DNA of 64,000 nucleotides from Rhodococcus oxybenzonivorans (GTDB taxonomy: Bacteria; Actinomycetota; Actinomycetes; Mycobacteriales; Mycobacteriaceae), in assembly GCF_003130705.1 (NCBI RefSeq), contig NZ_CP021355.1, positions 310,001 through 374,000 on the forward strand, written 5' to 3'. Position 1 is the first letter of the stretch, and each line of letters opens with the position of its first letter. This document shows positions 1 through 7,704 of the stretch, piece after piece. The notes under the pieces were generated by a model. That model ran no database searches, had not been told where the DNA came from, and saw only the letters and a list, made by a program, of their open reading frames with translations. A program made the translations under genes and the position numbers.

Positions 1-1209
1 GAACACGCGGCTGAGCTCGCGGACCTTGCGCCAGAACACACCCATCGTCCAGTGCTCGATGTAGAAGTTGTGGTTCTCGACGTACGGGTAGGCGGTGGCG
101 GCCAGCCCGCGCTTGCCGTCGAAGGTGGCGAGGGTGTCGCCGTCGAGCAGCGAGCGGTACTCCTCGATGATGCGGTCGCGCTCAGCGATGAGCCGGTCGA
201 CCGGGCGGAGGATGTCTTGGCCGGCCTCCACGCGGCGGATGTAATCCTTGACGTAGGAGAGCGGGATCTCCTGGTGCTCGATCCAGTACTTGTCGTGGCT
301 GTAGAAGCCGTTGCCGACGGTGAAGTTGAACCACGGGTCCTGGGCCGCCTGGTACGCGGCCACCCACTGGTCGCCACCCGGGAGGGCACTAACCGCACTG
401 AGGGTGCCGTCGACGTCGTCGGTGTCGGCGAACGCGGACTGAAGCCCGAGCTCGACGGCCAGCGTTGCCAGCTTCTTGAGCTCGTCGTCGGGACGGAACA
501 GCTCCATGTCGACGCCCTGCACCATCTTCGCGATGGCCTGGTCGGGGATGCCCGGGAAGACCTCCTTCGCGAAGTTGAAGAAGTCGAGGTAGGCGAGGTA
601 GCCGAGGTTGAGGAACTCGAAGTGGTACTGCCAGTTCTGGTAACAGAGCTGGATCAGCCGGTCGTAGTTCTCCAGGAGGACCTCGCTGCCGTCCTTGGCC
701 TTGCCCGAGACGATGTCGTCGAAGGGCACCATGTCCGGCAGCGAGGTGAACTCGAGGGCCTCCATCTCTCGGATCGTCGCGAGGACCTTCTCCTTCCACA
801 GGACGAGCAGGCTGTCCCAGTTCTGGAAGTAGTGGCCTACGCGCCGCTCGAACTCCGGCACGCGTCCGGGAATCTGTTCTTCGGGGACGGGGACCGGGCT
901 CATGTAGAGGTAGCCCAGGTGGATCTTGAACTCGATGCCGTTGGCCGGCGGGATCAGCAGGTGCCGCGTGTTGTACTGCCCGAGGCACTTGACCGCGAAC
1001 TCGCCGCCGATGGTCTCGAACGGCTTGAACGCTGTCGGCCAGTGCTGGCTGTCACAGAACCAGAACTTCTCGTCGTCGGAGCCCGCGTTGTTGTTGAAGG
1101 TCAGGTAGTACGGGTACAGCGTCTCCCACCCCTCGGCGCCTGCCGGCACCGGAAGGGAGGACGGGCTGGGGAACGACTTCACCGTCGGAGCGGCTGAAGC
1201 AACGGTCAT
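1..1209 (-). CDS. PEP-utilising enzyme subunit, CreH/CreI-like (partial)
   Basis: 403 codons run to the window edge with no stop, so the 3' end lies outside. The start ATG overlaps the stop of the preceding gene (TAATG), indicating translational coupling. The protein is soluble, rich in aromatic residues, and looks like the central part of PEP synthase / rifampin-phosphotransferase-like enzymes that lack the N-terminal nucleotide domain; the upstream gene supplies that domain. A P450 followed by two split PEP-synthase-like proteins is the arrangement of the Corynebacterium glutamicum cre cluster, where CreH and CreI phosphorylate 4-cresol before P450 oxidation. By that analogy this would be the second subunit of an ATP-dependent phenol phosphorylating enzyme. 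Substrate is inferred only. Confidence 0.6.
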   Translation of the reverse strand, partial: MTVASAAPTVKSFPSPSSLPVPAGAEGWETLYPYYLTFNNNAGSDDEKFWFCDSQHWPTAFKPFETIGGEFAVKCLGQYNTRHLLIPPANGIEFKIHLGYLYMSPVPVPEEQIPGRVPEFERRVGHYFQNWDSLLVLWKEKVLATIREMEALEFTSLPDMVPFDDIVSGKAKDGSEVLLENYDRLIQLCYQNWQYHFEFLNLGYLAYLDFFNFAKEVFPGIPDQAIAKMVQGVDMELFRPDDELKKLATLAVELGLQSAFADTDDVDGTLSAVSALPGGDQWVAAYQAAQDPWFNFTVGNGFYSHDKYWIEHQEIPLSYVKDYIRRVEAGQDILRPVDRLIAERDRIIEEYRSLLDGDTLATFDGKRGLAATAYPYVENHNFYIEHWTMGVFWRKVRELSRVF

Positions 1210-2339
1210 TACGAGGTGTCCTTGCTCTGGTGGTGGTGGGTAGGGATCGAAGGGGCGTACGAGCCACCGCCCAGCAGGGCGGCGGTGATGCCGCCGATCC
1301 CCGAGAATCCGGTGGTTGTTCTCGGCGCAGCGGCGGCAGCAGCGACCGGCTTGTTGACCGAGTGGACGGTCTCGGGACGGGCCTGCAGGAGCAGGAGGTC
1401 CTCGCCCTCGGGCAGGTCACGGTCGAGCGCCCACTCGATGTCCTGAGGGGTGCCGTAGTGGCGCTCAGCGCTCTTCGCGAGCATTGCGACCGCGTTCAGC
1501 TCGGCGTCGGTGAGACAGCGAACGGCGCAGCGCTCGGGCTCGACCTCACGCTCGGTGAGGCGGCCGGCGGTCGCGTCCGGGACCAGCTCGATGTGCTTGG
1601 CGCCGATGTGCTCCTGCACGACGCTGAGCATCACTTTGTCCATGAGGACGTTGTCCGGGGTGACGTGACCGGAGACCACCGATTCACCGACACCGTAGGA
1701 GGCGTCGATGGTCACCTTGGAGCGGTCGCCGTTGTGCGGGTTCAGCGTCATCGCAACCCCGGCGACCCGGGCGTTGACCATTTTCTGCACGGCCACGGCC
1801 ATCGACAGGCCCTCTTCGCTGATCCCGTTCTTGAGCCGGTAGATGATCGCGCGGCTGGTGTAGAGCGAGGCCCAGCAGGACCGGATGTGCGAGAGCACGT
1901 CGTCCAGGCTCGTGAGCCACAGGTAGGTGTCCTGCTGGCCGGCGAAGCTCGCGTCCGGCAAATCCTCCGCCGTTGCCGACGATCGCACGGCGACGGGCAC
2001 CGGCTCGGCGAACCGCGCCTGGAGGGCGGCGTACGCCGCGACCGTGGGCTCGCGCAGATGATCGGGCACCGGACGGGAGTAGATCTCCTCGCGGATCGCC
2101 GCGGAGACGAGATCGACCTGGGCGACATCGCTCGGATCGAGGCTCTCGAGCTTCGCTGCGATCACCTCGCCGAGACCCGACGCGGTGATGAAGGCGTCGT
2201 ATAACGCTGTCGTGACGGCGAATCCGGGAGGGACCGGCATGCCGGCGGCCGTCATCGTCACCAGTGAGGCGCACTTGCCCCCGAGCAGTTCGTGCTCGGG
2301 CGGCAGGCCCTCGTCGAAGAACTGGATGTAGGTGGTCAT
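1209..2339 (-). CDS. PEP/pyruvate-binding domain protein (PPDK N-terminal type), CreH/CreI-like
   Basis: 376 aa. It matches only the nucleotide-binding domain of PEP synthase: an N-terminal GGKCASL...GMPVPPGF segment, the conserved AVRSSATAEDLPDASFAGQ motif near residue 120, and a final LLLQARPETV motif. The phosphohistidine and PEP domains are absent and presumably come from the next gene. The ATG overlaps the P450 stop (ATGA), and its own stop overlaps the next start, so the three genes form a tightly coupled operon. The family transfers phosphate from ATP; with the P450 it suggests phosphorylation of a phenolic substrate, as for CreHI. The last 40 residues are Ala/Gly/His-rich and probably disordered. 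Confidence 0.75.
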   Translation of the reverse strand: MTTYIQFFDEGLPPEHELLGGKCASLVTMTAAGMPVPPGFAVTTALYDAFITASGLGEVIAAKLESLDPSDVAQVDLVSAAIREEIYSRPVPDHLREPTVAAYAALQARFAEPVPVAVRSSATAEDLPDASFAGQQDTYLWLTSLDDVLSHIRSCWASLYTSRAIIYRLKNGISEEGLSMAVAVQKMVNARVAGVAMTLNPHNGDRSKVTIDASYGVGESVVSGHVTPDNVLMDKVMLSVVQEHIGAKHIELVPDATAGRLTEREVEPERCAVRCLTDAELNAVAMLAKSAERHYGTPQDIEWALDRDLPEGEDLLLLQARPETVHSVNKPVAAAAAAPRTTTGFSGIGGITAALLGGGSYAPSIPTHHHQSKDTS

Positions 2340-3613
2340 GCCGCTCCTCCCCATGTCACTGGGACGTCCTGTGGAACCCGGAAGGACAAGTTCTCGCGGA
2401 ACGTGATCGACGCACCGCTGCGCAACCGGAGGTCGGGCGCCAGCCGGACCAGCTCTTCCAGGGCGATCTTCGTTTGGAGCTTTGCGAGCATGTTGCCGAG
2501 GCAGTAGTGGATGCCGAAGCCGAATGACAGGTGTTCCCGGGCATTCGGACGGTCGATGTCGAACGTCTCGCCGTCGGCGAACTTGGTCTCGTCGCGGTTC
2601 GCCGAACCCATCACCAGCAAGACCTGGTCGCCCGCGGCGATCCGCACCCCGCCGATCGTCGCGTCGGTCAGTGCCTTTCGGCGCCACGCGGTGATCGAGC
2701 CGCTGTAGCGCAGCACTTCATCCACCGCCGCCGGGATCTTCGACGGGTTGTCCACCAGCTGCTGCCACTGCCCAGGGTGGCCGAGCAAGGCTCGTACCGC
2801 GTTCGAGATGAGCGTCGTGGTGGTCTCGTGGCCGGCGAACAGGAGGCTGTACCCCACCGAGGCGATCTCGTGGTCGCTGATCTCGTCCCCGGCCGCCTGG
2901 GCGCGAACCAGGTCGCCGATCAAGCTGTCAGGTTGCTTCTCGTGCGCCTCGGCCACCAGTCGCCGGCACTCGGTCCAGTACTCGACGAGGTTGTGTGCGT
3001 GCGGGATCTGCTCCTCGTCGCTCAGGTCGCCCCAGGTCATCGCGGCACGCGAGTCGGACCAGCGTTTGAAGGTCGGGACCTGGCTGGTGTCCGCACCGAT
3101 CAAGGTCAGGATCGTCACTGTCGGGACGTCGTACGCCAGGTCAGCGACGATGTCGCCCTCCTGCCCCGGGCGCTCCAGCATGTTCTCCAGCAGGTTCACG
3201 ACCTGCGCGCGGATGCTGGGCTCGAGAACCTTGTACCGCCGCGGGGTGAACGCCTTGGAGGCGATCTTGCGGATCCTGGTGTGGTCGGGTGGCACCCTGG
3301 CCGACAGCCCGGAGTACGCCGTGAAGCCGCCCTCCGTCATGATTCGGGTGGCTTCTGCGCCGCGCTCACGCACAGGAGCCTGGGCGTTCTCGCTGCTGAA
3401 CGTCTGCCAGTCCTCGAAGACCGCCTTGATGTCGGCGTAGCGGGTGACGACCCAGTATCCGATCCGCTCGTCGAAGAACACCGGTGCTTCAGTCCGGAGC
3501 TCGGCGTACGACGGGAACGGGTCGTTCTGGTCGAAGGGCTCGTAGCCGTGCTGGGCCGTGTCTCCGTGAGGCACAGGGCATCCCGCCTGCGGGGCCGAGA
3601 GATTTGTAGTCAC
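2336..3613 (-). CDS. Cytochrome P450 (CreJ-like context)
   Basis: 425 aa from a GTG at 3613, chosen because GGGAG lies 6 nt upstream; a TTG two codons earlier is the alternative. All P450 signatures are present: I-helix FAGHETTTT, ExxR in DEVLRY, and heme ligand loop FGFGIHYCLG with Cys at about residue 371. There is no membrane anchor and no fused reductase, so it is a soluble class I bacterial P450 that needs separate ferredoxin and reductase; none sits next to it. Overall it resembles the CYP116-like group. The two PEP-synthase-like genes downstream suggest that it oxidises an aryl phosphate, as CreJ does. The CYP family number cannot be set by eye. Confidence 0.9.
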   Translation of the reverse strand: MTTNLSAPQAGCPVPHGDTAQHGYEPFDQNDPFPSYAELRTEAPVFFDERIGYWVVTRYADIKAVFEDWQTFSSENAQAPVRERGAEATRIMTEGGFTAYSGLSARVPPDHTRIRKIASKAFTPRRYKVLEPSIRAQVVNLLENMLERPGQEGDIVADLAYDVPTVTILTLIGADTSQVPTFKRWSDSRAAMTWGDLSDEEQIPHAHNLVEYWTECRRLVAEAHEKQPDSLIGDLVRAQAAGDEISDHEIASVGYSLLFAGHETTTTLISNAVRALLGHPGQWQQLVDNPSKIPAAVDEVLRYSGSITAWRRKALTDATIGGVRIAAGDQVLLVMGSANRDETKFADGETFDIDRPNAREHLSFGFGIHYCLGNMLAKLQTKIALEELVRLAPDLRLRSGASITFRENLSFRVPQDVPVTWGGAA

Positions 3614-3653
3614 ATGCAACTCCCGTTTAGTTGATAGAAGCAGTCTGGATCCG

Positions 3654-3669
3654 TGTTGCTCCGGTCACA
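3654..3669. promoter_or_regulatory. Possible degenerate CRP/GlxR-like site upstream of the P450 operon
   Basis: TGTTG-N6-TCACA, two mismatches from TGTGA-N6-TCACA, 41 bp before the P450 start. Weak alone, but better matches occur upstream of other operons here. Confidence 0.2.
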
Positions 3670-3694
3670 ATGGCCCGTTTCCATTCACCGGAAG

Positions 3695-4507
3695 TCATTT
3701 CCATCCAGTCGAGGTGGTTGCGCCCCCGGTCAGCTGGCTCGTCATCGTGAACGGGTAGCGCGCTATTGCCGCCTCGATCCGGGTGGCGGTGCCCGTCAGT
3801 ACCGGAAGGTGGCGGGTGAGGTTACTGGACTGTGGCGCAGGGAGAACCAGGCCGATCGCCGCTTCGGTGGCGTCCGGTCGTCCGCGGACGGGGACGGGGA
3901 CGGCGATCGAGCATGCTCCGACCCGGACTTCCTCGTGGGCGATCGCGAATCCCTGGTCGGCGATCTGTGCGAGTTCTCGGGCGAGCGCCTCAGGATTCAC
4001 GTGGGTGCGTTTCGTGGGTGCCTCCAGGTGTTCGTGGAGGTAGGCGTCGCGGAACCACGGTGCCTCGTAGGCGAGCAGGACCTTGCCGACGGCGGTCGCG
4101 TGCAGCGGCAGCCGCCCGCCGATCCGTGATGCCCGGGGGACGCGCTTGGAGCTGTAGATGCGATCGACGTACAGCGCCTCGCTACCTTCACGGATGGCGA
4201 GGTGAGCGGTCTCTTGCGTGAGGGAGAAGAGGTCCTGCAGGAATGGTCTCGCGCTGTCGCGCAGGCGGACCCCGCCGCTCTGGGCGAGTCCCCACAGACG
4301 TAGACCCACGTGGTAGCGGCCGTTGTCGTCGCGCGCCAGCGCGCCCCATTCCTCGAGCTCGCCCATCAGGCGATGGGCGGTGGAGACCGGCATCTGGGTG
4401 TGCTCGGCCACCTGCGAGAGCGTCAGCATCGGGCCGTTGGCCTCGAAGGCCTTGAGAATCGCCAGGACGCGGGAGGTAACGGTGCGCCCGGACTCGTTGG
4501 TACGCAT
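3695..4507 (-). CDS. IclR-family transcriptional regulator
   Basis: 270 aa. The N-terminal winged helix-turn-helix covers about residues 10-70 (RVLAILKAF...LSQVAEHTQMPVSTAHRLM), followed by the IclR effector domain (LPLHATAVGKVLLAY, and a C-terminal CSIAVPV segment). It reads in the same direction as the P450 operon, ending about 80 bp upstream of the P450 start. It is therefore the likely local regulator, probably responding to an aromatic compound or metabolite, as IclR proteins of aromatic catabolism often do. An alcohol dehydrogenase relic ends directly before its start codon (TGA TCG ATG). Confidence 0.9.
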   Translation of the reverse strand: MRTNESGRTVTSRVLAILKAFEANGPMLTLSQVAEHTQMPVSTAHRLMGELEEWGALARDDNGRYHVGLRLWGLAQSGGVRLRDSARPFLQDLFSLTQETAHLAIREGSEALYVDRIYSSKRVPRASRIGGRLPLHATAVGKVLLAYEAPWFRDAYLHEHLEAPTKRTHVNPEALARELAQIADQGFAIAHEEVRVGACSIAVPVPVRGRPDATEAAIGLVLPAPQSSNLTRHLPVLTGTATRIEAAIARYPFTMTSQLTGGATTSTGWK

Positions 4508-4510
4508 CGA

Positions 4511-4702
4511 TCATCCCAGCGCGAGGCGCTCGGGGGCGCAATCAATCGACACAAGCTCGGCGAGGCCGCAGGCCATCGCCCCGGCCGCGTCGGTGGACAG
4601 GCGCTCGTGGACGCGGTTGTCTACGCCTGCATCCCTGGGCGTGGATCGGCCACCTCTTCGATCCTGACGTCTCTTGGGTCCGTGGTGAACGGCTGCTCGC
4701 AT
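4511..4702 (-). pseudogene. Zinc alcohol dehydrogenase remnant
   Basis: The reading frame opens MRAAVHHGPK; after a one-base shift the next frame gives DVRIEEVADPRPG, together the usual N-terminus of medium-chain zinc alcohol dehydrogenases. Everything after about 23 codons is unrelated or scrambled. It sits immediately downstream of the monooxygenase reductase gene, where a dehydrogenase for the oxidised product would be expected. It is probably the stump of an operon gene removed by deletion. Confidence 0.5.
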
Positions 4703-4734
4703 GTCTGCCTTCGTTTCTCGGGTAATGAGTCGGC

Positions 4735-5727
4735 TTACCCGAAACGGTCGTAGTGGATGGTGTCGATTGATTGGCCGCCTGCACTCAGCAGCTTCAGAAC
4801 TGCGTCTACCATGGGCGGCGGTCCGGCTAGGTAAATCCGCGCACCGGCGAGGCTGTCAGCATGTGTGGCGAGCGCGTCGGTGACGTAGCCGCTGGACGTT
4901 GAGACGTCCGCGGACGGAGTCGATGTGGTGGCGTGAAGGTGGCCGTCGGGCAGTCCGGCCAGGAGGTGGGCCAGTTGCGACCGACCGACCAGTTCGGTGA
5001 CGGAGGTTGCGCCGTAAAAGGCCCGCACGGGACGGGGGTCGTTGGTCGCCGCCAGTTGGTGCGCAAGGGCGAGTATCGCCGACACTCCTGTGCCGCCGGC
5101 AATCAGATAGATGGGTCGCTCGTCCTGGCGTAGCCACATGTCGCCGTAGGGCAACTCGATGGGAACAACCGACCCCAGTGGCAGGGAGAAGAGACGTTCG
5201 CTACCTCGACCACCGGCGTAGCGCTTGGCGATGAACTCGACGTGACGTTCTCCGGACGTGGCCGCCATCGAATAGCATCGCCGCAGATCCGGGCCGAGTT
5301 CGAGGACTGCGAATTGGCCTTCTCGGTAGTCTGCCGGCCGATCGAGCCGGAAACGGAACCGGCGGATGTCGGGAGCGAGCTCGTCCACCTGCGCCAAGTG
5401 CGCGGTGTAGTCGCCGGTGCCGAGATGAGTCCGCGGGGACTCATCGGTCCGGGTCGCCTTGACGACAAGGTCTGAGCCGGCCGCGCTTTGGCACGCCAAG
5501 ATTCGTCCCCGCCTGGCGTCCCGCGGGTGAATCGCTGGTGCGGTGTCGAAGAGCGTGTCGATCTGGCCCTCGATGAGCGTGAGCTTACAGGTCCCGCACG
5601 CTCCCCAGCCGCACTCGAAGGGCAGCCAGACGCCGGAGCGCCGGGCAGCGGCGAGAATCCGTTCCCCCTCGCGGATTTCGAATTCCTCACCGTCCGGCGT
5701 CACTCGTACTCGATAGGCCGATGTCAC
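4735..5727 (-). CDS. tmoF: NADH-dependent reductase of the diiron monooxygenase (TmoF/IsoF-type)
   Basis: 330 aa from a GTG that overlaps the stop of the beta-subunit gene (GTGA). The N-terminal plant-type [2Fe-2S] domain has Cys39, Cys44, Cys47 and Cys79. An FAD-binding motif RCYS starts at residue 150, and the NAD-binding glycine loop GGTGVSA is at about 211-217. Length and domain order match TmoF of toluene-4-monooxygenase. It passes electrons from NADH through FAD and the iron-sulfur cluster to the Rieske ferredoxin (7080-7448). Last complete gene of the operon. Confidence 0.92.
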   Translation of the reverse strand: MTSAYRVRVTPDGEEFEIREGERILAAARRSGVWLPFECGWGACGTCKLTLIEGQIDTLFDTAPAIHPRDARRGRILACQSAAGSDLVVKATRTDESPRTHLGTGDYTAHLAQVDELAPDIRRFRFRLDRPADYREGQFAVLELGPDLRRCYSMAATSGERHVEFIAKRYAGGRGSERLFSLPLGSVVPIELPYGDMWLRQDERPIYLIAGGTGVSAILALAHQLAATNDPRPVRAFYGATSVTELVGRSQLAHLLAGLPDGHLHATTSTPSADVSTSSGYVTDALATHADSLAGARIYLAGPPPMVDAVLKLLSAGGQSIDTIHYDRFG

Positions 5728-6763
5728 CGTTCGTGGCCCCCGGACGGCATCCTGAGGCCGCACGCCTGCAGGTGCTGATGCTGTGCAGATGCGACGGCCT
5801 CGGTCAGGTCGACGGCCGCCATCGGCTGTGGCGCCTTCTCGAACATCTGACCGAGACTGCTGACGGCCTCGAGCATGAGCGGTTGCCATTGCCCGATCCA
5901 GCCGACGAGCACGTCCGCCAGCTGCGGGTCACGCTCGATGCAGTACTGAACGAGGGCGGCTGACCAGGTCTGACTGCGAGTGCTGTCTTCGCCGAACTCT
6001 GTGAAGAGCATCCGCAGGAACTCGTCCCCGTTCTCCCCGGCCAGAGCCGCGAGCTGCACGTTGAACACCGTGTCGAGAAGTGGCTTGATCACGAGGTTCA
6101 AGGCCGCAAAGCTTTCGCCCCAGTCGTACGCGATCAGGAGCCGTTCCAATGCCTCGCGCGCCGGCTGCCATAGGGGATCGTGTTCCCAGCTGGTCCGCGC
6201 GGCGTCCGTGGATGCGAGCCGGTCCCCATGGGCGTTCGCGAGAACCTTCGTCCAGTAGGCCACGCGCTGGATACGGCGCATCTCATCCGCGGCCTGGAAG
6301 TTGGCGCAGTTGGTGATGAAAGATGATGGGGCCATCTGGCCTACGTACAGTCCCGTCATCTGCAGGATGTGCAGCGGAAAGCGTAGTGGTACGAGTAGCC
6401 GTTCGAGCGTCGCCACCCACTCCGGAGTCAGGCCCCGGGCAGACTCCCCGCGTTCGTGTTGGTCGATGAGTTTGTCGACGAACACTTCCCGCTCGTCCTG
6501 CACTGCAACGTAGTCCCTATAGGTGAGCTTGTAGGGGGTCGCGGAACTGCTCCCAGTCCTCTACCTGGAATGGTGAGCCTTCCCGGTACTGCAGATACCA
6601 ACCATTGAGGGGCATTCCTGCATGTTCGAACGGTTGCGGATCGCGACGGAAGTGGGTGTGGAACTTCGATGTGACGACCTCGTACGGCGTCGGCTTGCGC
6701 CGCACATCCCCCCAAGAGGCTCCATGTCTTGGGTTTGGGCTTGATCCTCGTCTTGGACGCCAT
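5724..6763 (-). pseudogene. tmoE: Diiron monooxygenase beta subunit, frameshifted twice (TmoE/IsoE-type)
   Basis: The gene starts 2 bp after the D-subunit stop with MASKTRIKPKPKTWSL. It moves to a second frame at a run of six G (minus strand; 6708-6713) and continues DVRRKPTPYEVV to WEQFRDP. It then moves to a third frame at a run of five C (6534-6538) and reads YKLTYRDYVAVQDE to the end. Removing one base from each run restores a 345-aa protein of normal TmoE length with matching family motifs throughout. As written, the beta subunit would not be made and the hydroxylase would be dead. Both lesions are +1 events in homopolymers, so sequencing error is a serious alternative to real decay. Confidence 0.85.
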
Positions 6764-6764
6764 C

Positions 6765-7070
6765 TCAATCTTTCCTTTCCAGAAACCAAACAATCTCTTC
6801 GTCGTTGACCTGCTTCATGCGACCGGCGAATCCGCTCAGTGCCGGCTCGAGTTCCACCAGTGGAAAGGCCCGCCCGAGTTCCCGCTCCAGGCTGAGTTGG
6901 GTGAGCCGGCAGTACTCGGGCACTTGAATGCGGACATACCCTCCCTCGTCGTGTACTTGGACATCCGAGTCCGGGTTGTCAGCGATGATCGCGTCCGCAA
7001 CGGCATCGGCCAGGTCCATGTCGAGTCCGCGCATGAGCGGTCCCACCATCTTGAGTCTCACGTCTGCCAT
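6765..7070 (-). CDS. tmoD: Monooxygenase coupling/effector protein (MmoB/DmpM family, TmoD/IsoD-type)
   Basis: 101 aa. Contains the family pattern VGPLMRGLDMDLADAVADAI...NPDSDVQVHDEGGYVRIQ. These cofactor-free effector proteins bind the hydroxylase and tune oxygen activation and coupling. The gene begins 9 bp after the Rieske gene and stops 2 bp before the beta-subunit start, in the order A-B-C-D-E-F seen in toluene-4- and isoprene monooxygenase operons. Confidence 0.9.
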   Translation of the reverse strand: MADVRLKMVGPLMRGLDMDLADAVADAIIADNPDSDVQVHDEGGYVRIQVPEYCRLTQLSLERELGRAFPLVELEPALSGFAGRMKQVNDEEIVWFLERKD

Positions 7071-7079
7071 CTCCGCCTT

Positions 7080-7448
7080 CTAGCTGTCATTCGCTCGGTT
7101 GTGATGTCGTACGCCGTCGCTCGGTATGCCAACTTGGATCTGTTCATCGGCGACGCGGACGGGGAACCGGTAGAGCCGGCAGCCTGTGGGGTTGAGTCCG
7201 TTTCCGGTTCGCATGTCGAACTGCCAGTGATGTCCGGGACATTCGAGGACACCCGATTCGTCGTTCCAGTTCCCGTCGGCGAGCAACACTTCCTGGTGCG
7301 GACACATGCCCTGGAAAGCCAGGATCTCGCCACCGACGTGGTGCACCAGCAGAATCTGCTCCCCGTGCAACTCCACGTCGATGATGTCGCCTTCCCACAG
7401 TTCGTCGAGTTCGAGTGCGTCGGCCCATTCGTCCTCCACGTGACTCAT
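7080..7448 (-). CDS. tmoC: Rieske [2Fe-2S] ferredoxin (TmoC/IsoC-type)
   Basis: 122 aa, single Rieske domain. Cluster ligands are Cys49-x-His51 (MCPHQEV) and Cys70-xx-His73 (ECPGHHW). No signal peptide or catalytic domain, so it is the soluble electron carrier between reductase and hydroxylase. Its ATG overlaps the stop of the B-subunit gene (ATGA). Confidence 0.93.
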   Translation of the reverse strand: MSHVEDEWADALELDELWEGDIIDVELHGEQILLVHHVGGEILAFQGMCPHQEVLLADGNWNDESGVLECPGHHWQFDMRTGNGLNPTGCRLYRFPVRVADEQIQVGIPSDGVRHHNRANDS

Positions 7449-7690
7449 CGATACCCCACCTGCAGCACATCGAGCGGGGCTACCCCCGCATCGGCCACGG
7501 TGGCGGTGTCCGCGAGTACCTGGCCGTGGAACCGGACTCGCAGAGGCCCGGGCTGGGGCGCGACGCGTCGGCCGGCGGCGTGGTGTGCCACCTTCTCCGC
7601 GACGACCGACATCGGGTCCGCGTCGTCGATCGGTATGAGCATGACGACGAAGTCATCGTCGAATATCCCTTGCACTGGAAATAAAGCCAT
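7445..7690 (-). CDS. tmoB: Diiron monooxygenase gamma subunit (TmoB/IsoB-type)
   Basis: 81 aa starting MALFPVQGIFDDDFVV at an ATG preceded by GAAGGAGG-like sequence. The length and the opening (short, ubiquitin-like fold in TmoB) match the gamma subunit of the hydroxylase. It lies between the alpha subunit and the Rieske gene, as in the tmo and iso operons. Confidence 0.85.
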   Translation of the reverse strand: MALFPVQGIFDDDFVVMLIPIDDADPMSVVAEKVAHHAAGRRVAPQPGPLRVRFHGQVLADTATVADAGVAPLDVLQVGYR

Positions 7691-7704
7691 CTCGAGCCTC
7701 CTTC

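Noticed and set aside
52..1197. Long plus-strand frame opposite the PEP-utilising gene
   Set aside because: Val/Leu/Glu/Arg-rich antisense shadow of high-GC coding DNA; the minus strand has coherent family similarity and coupled starts.
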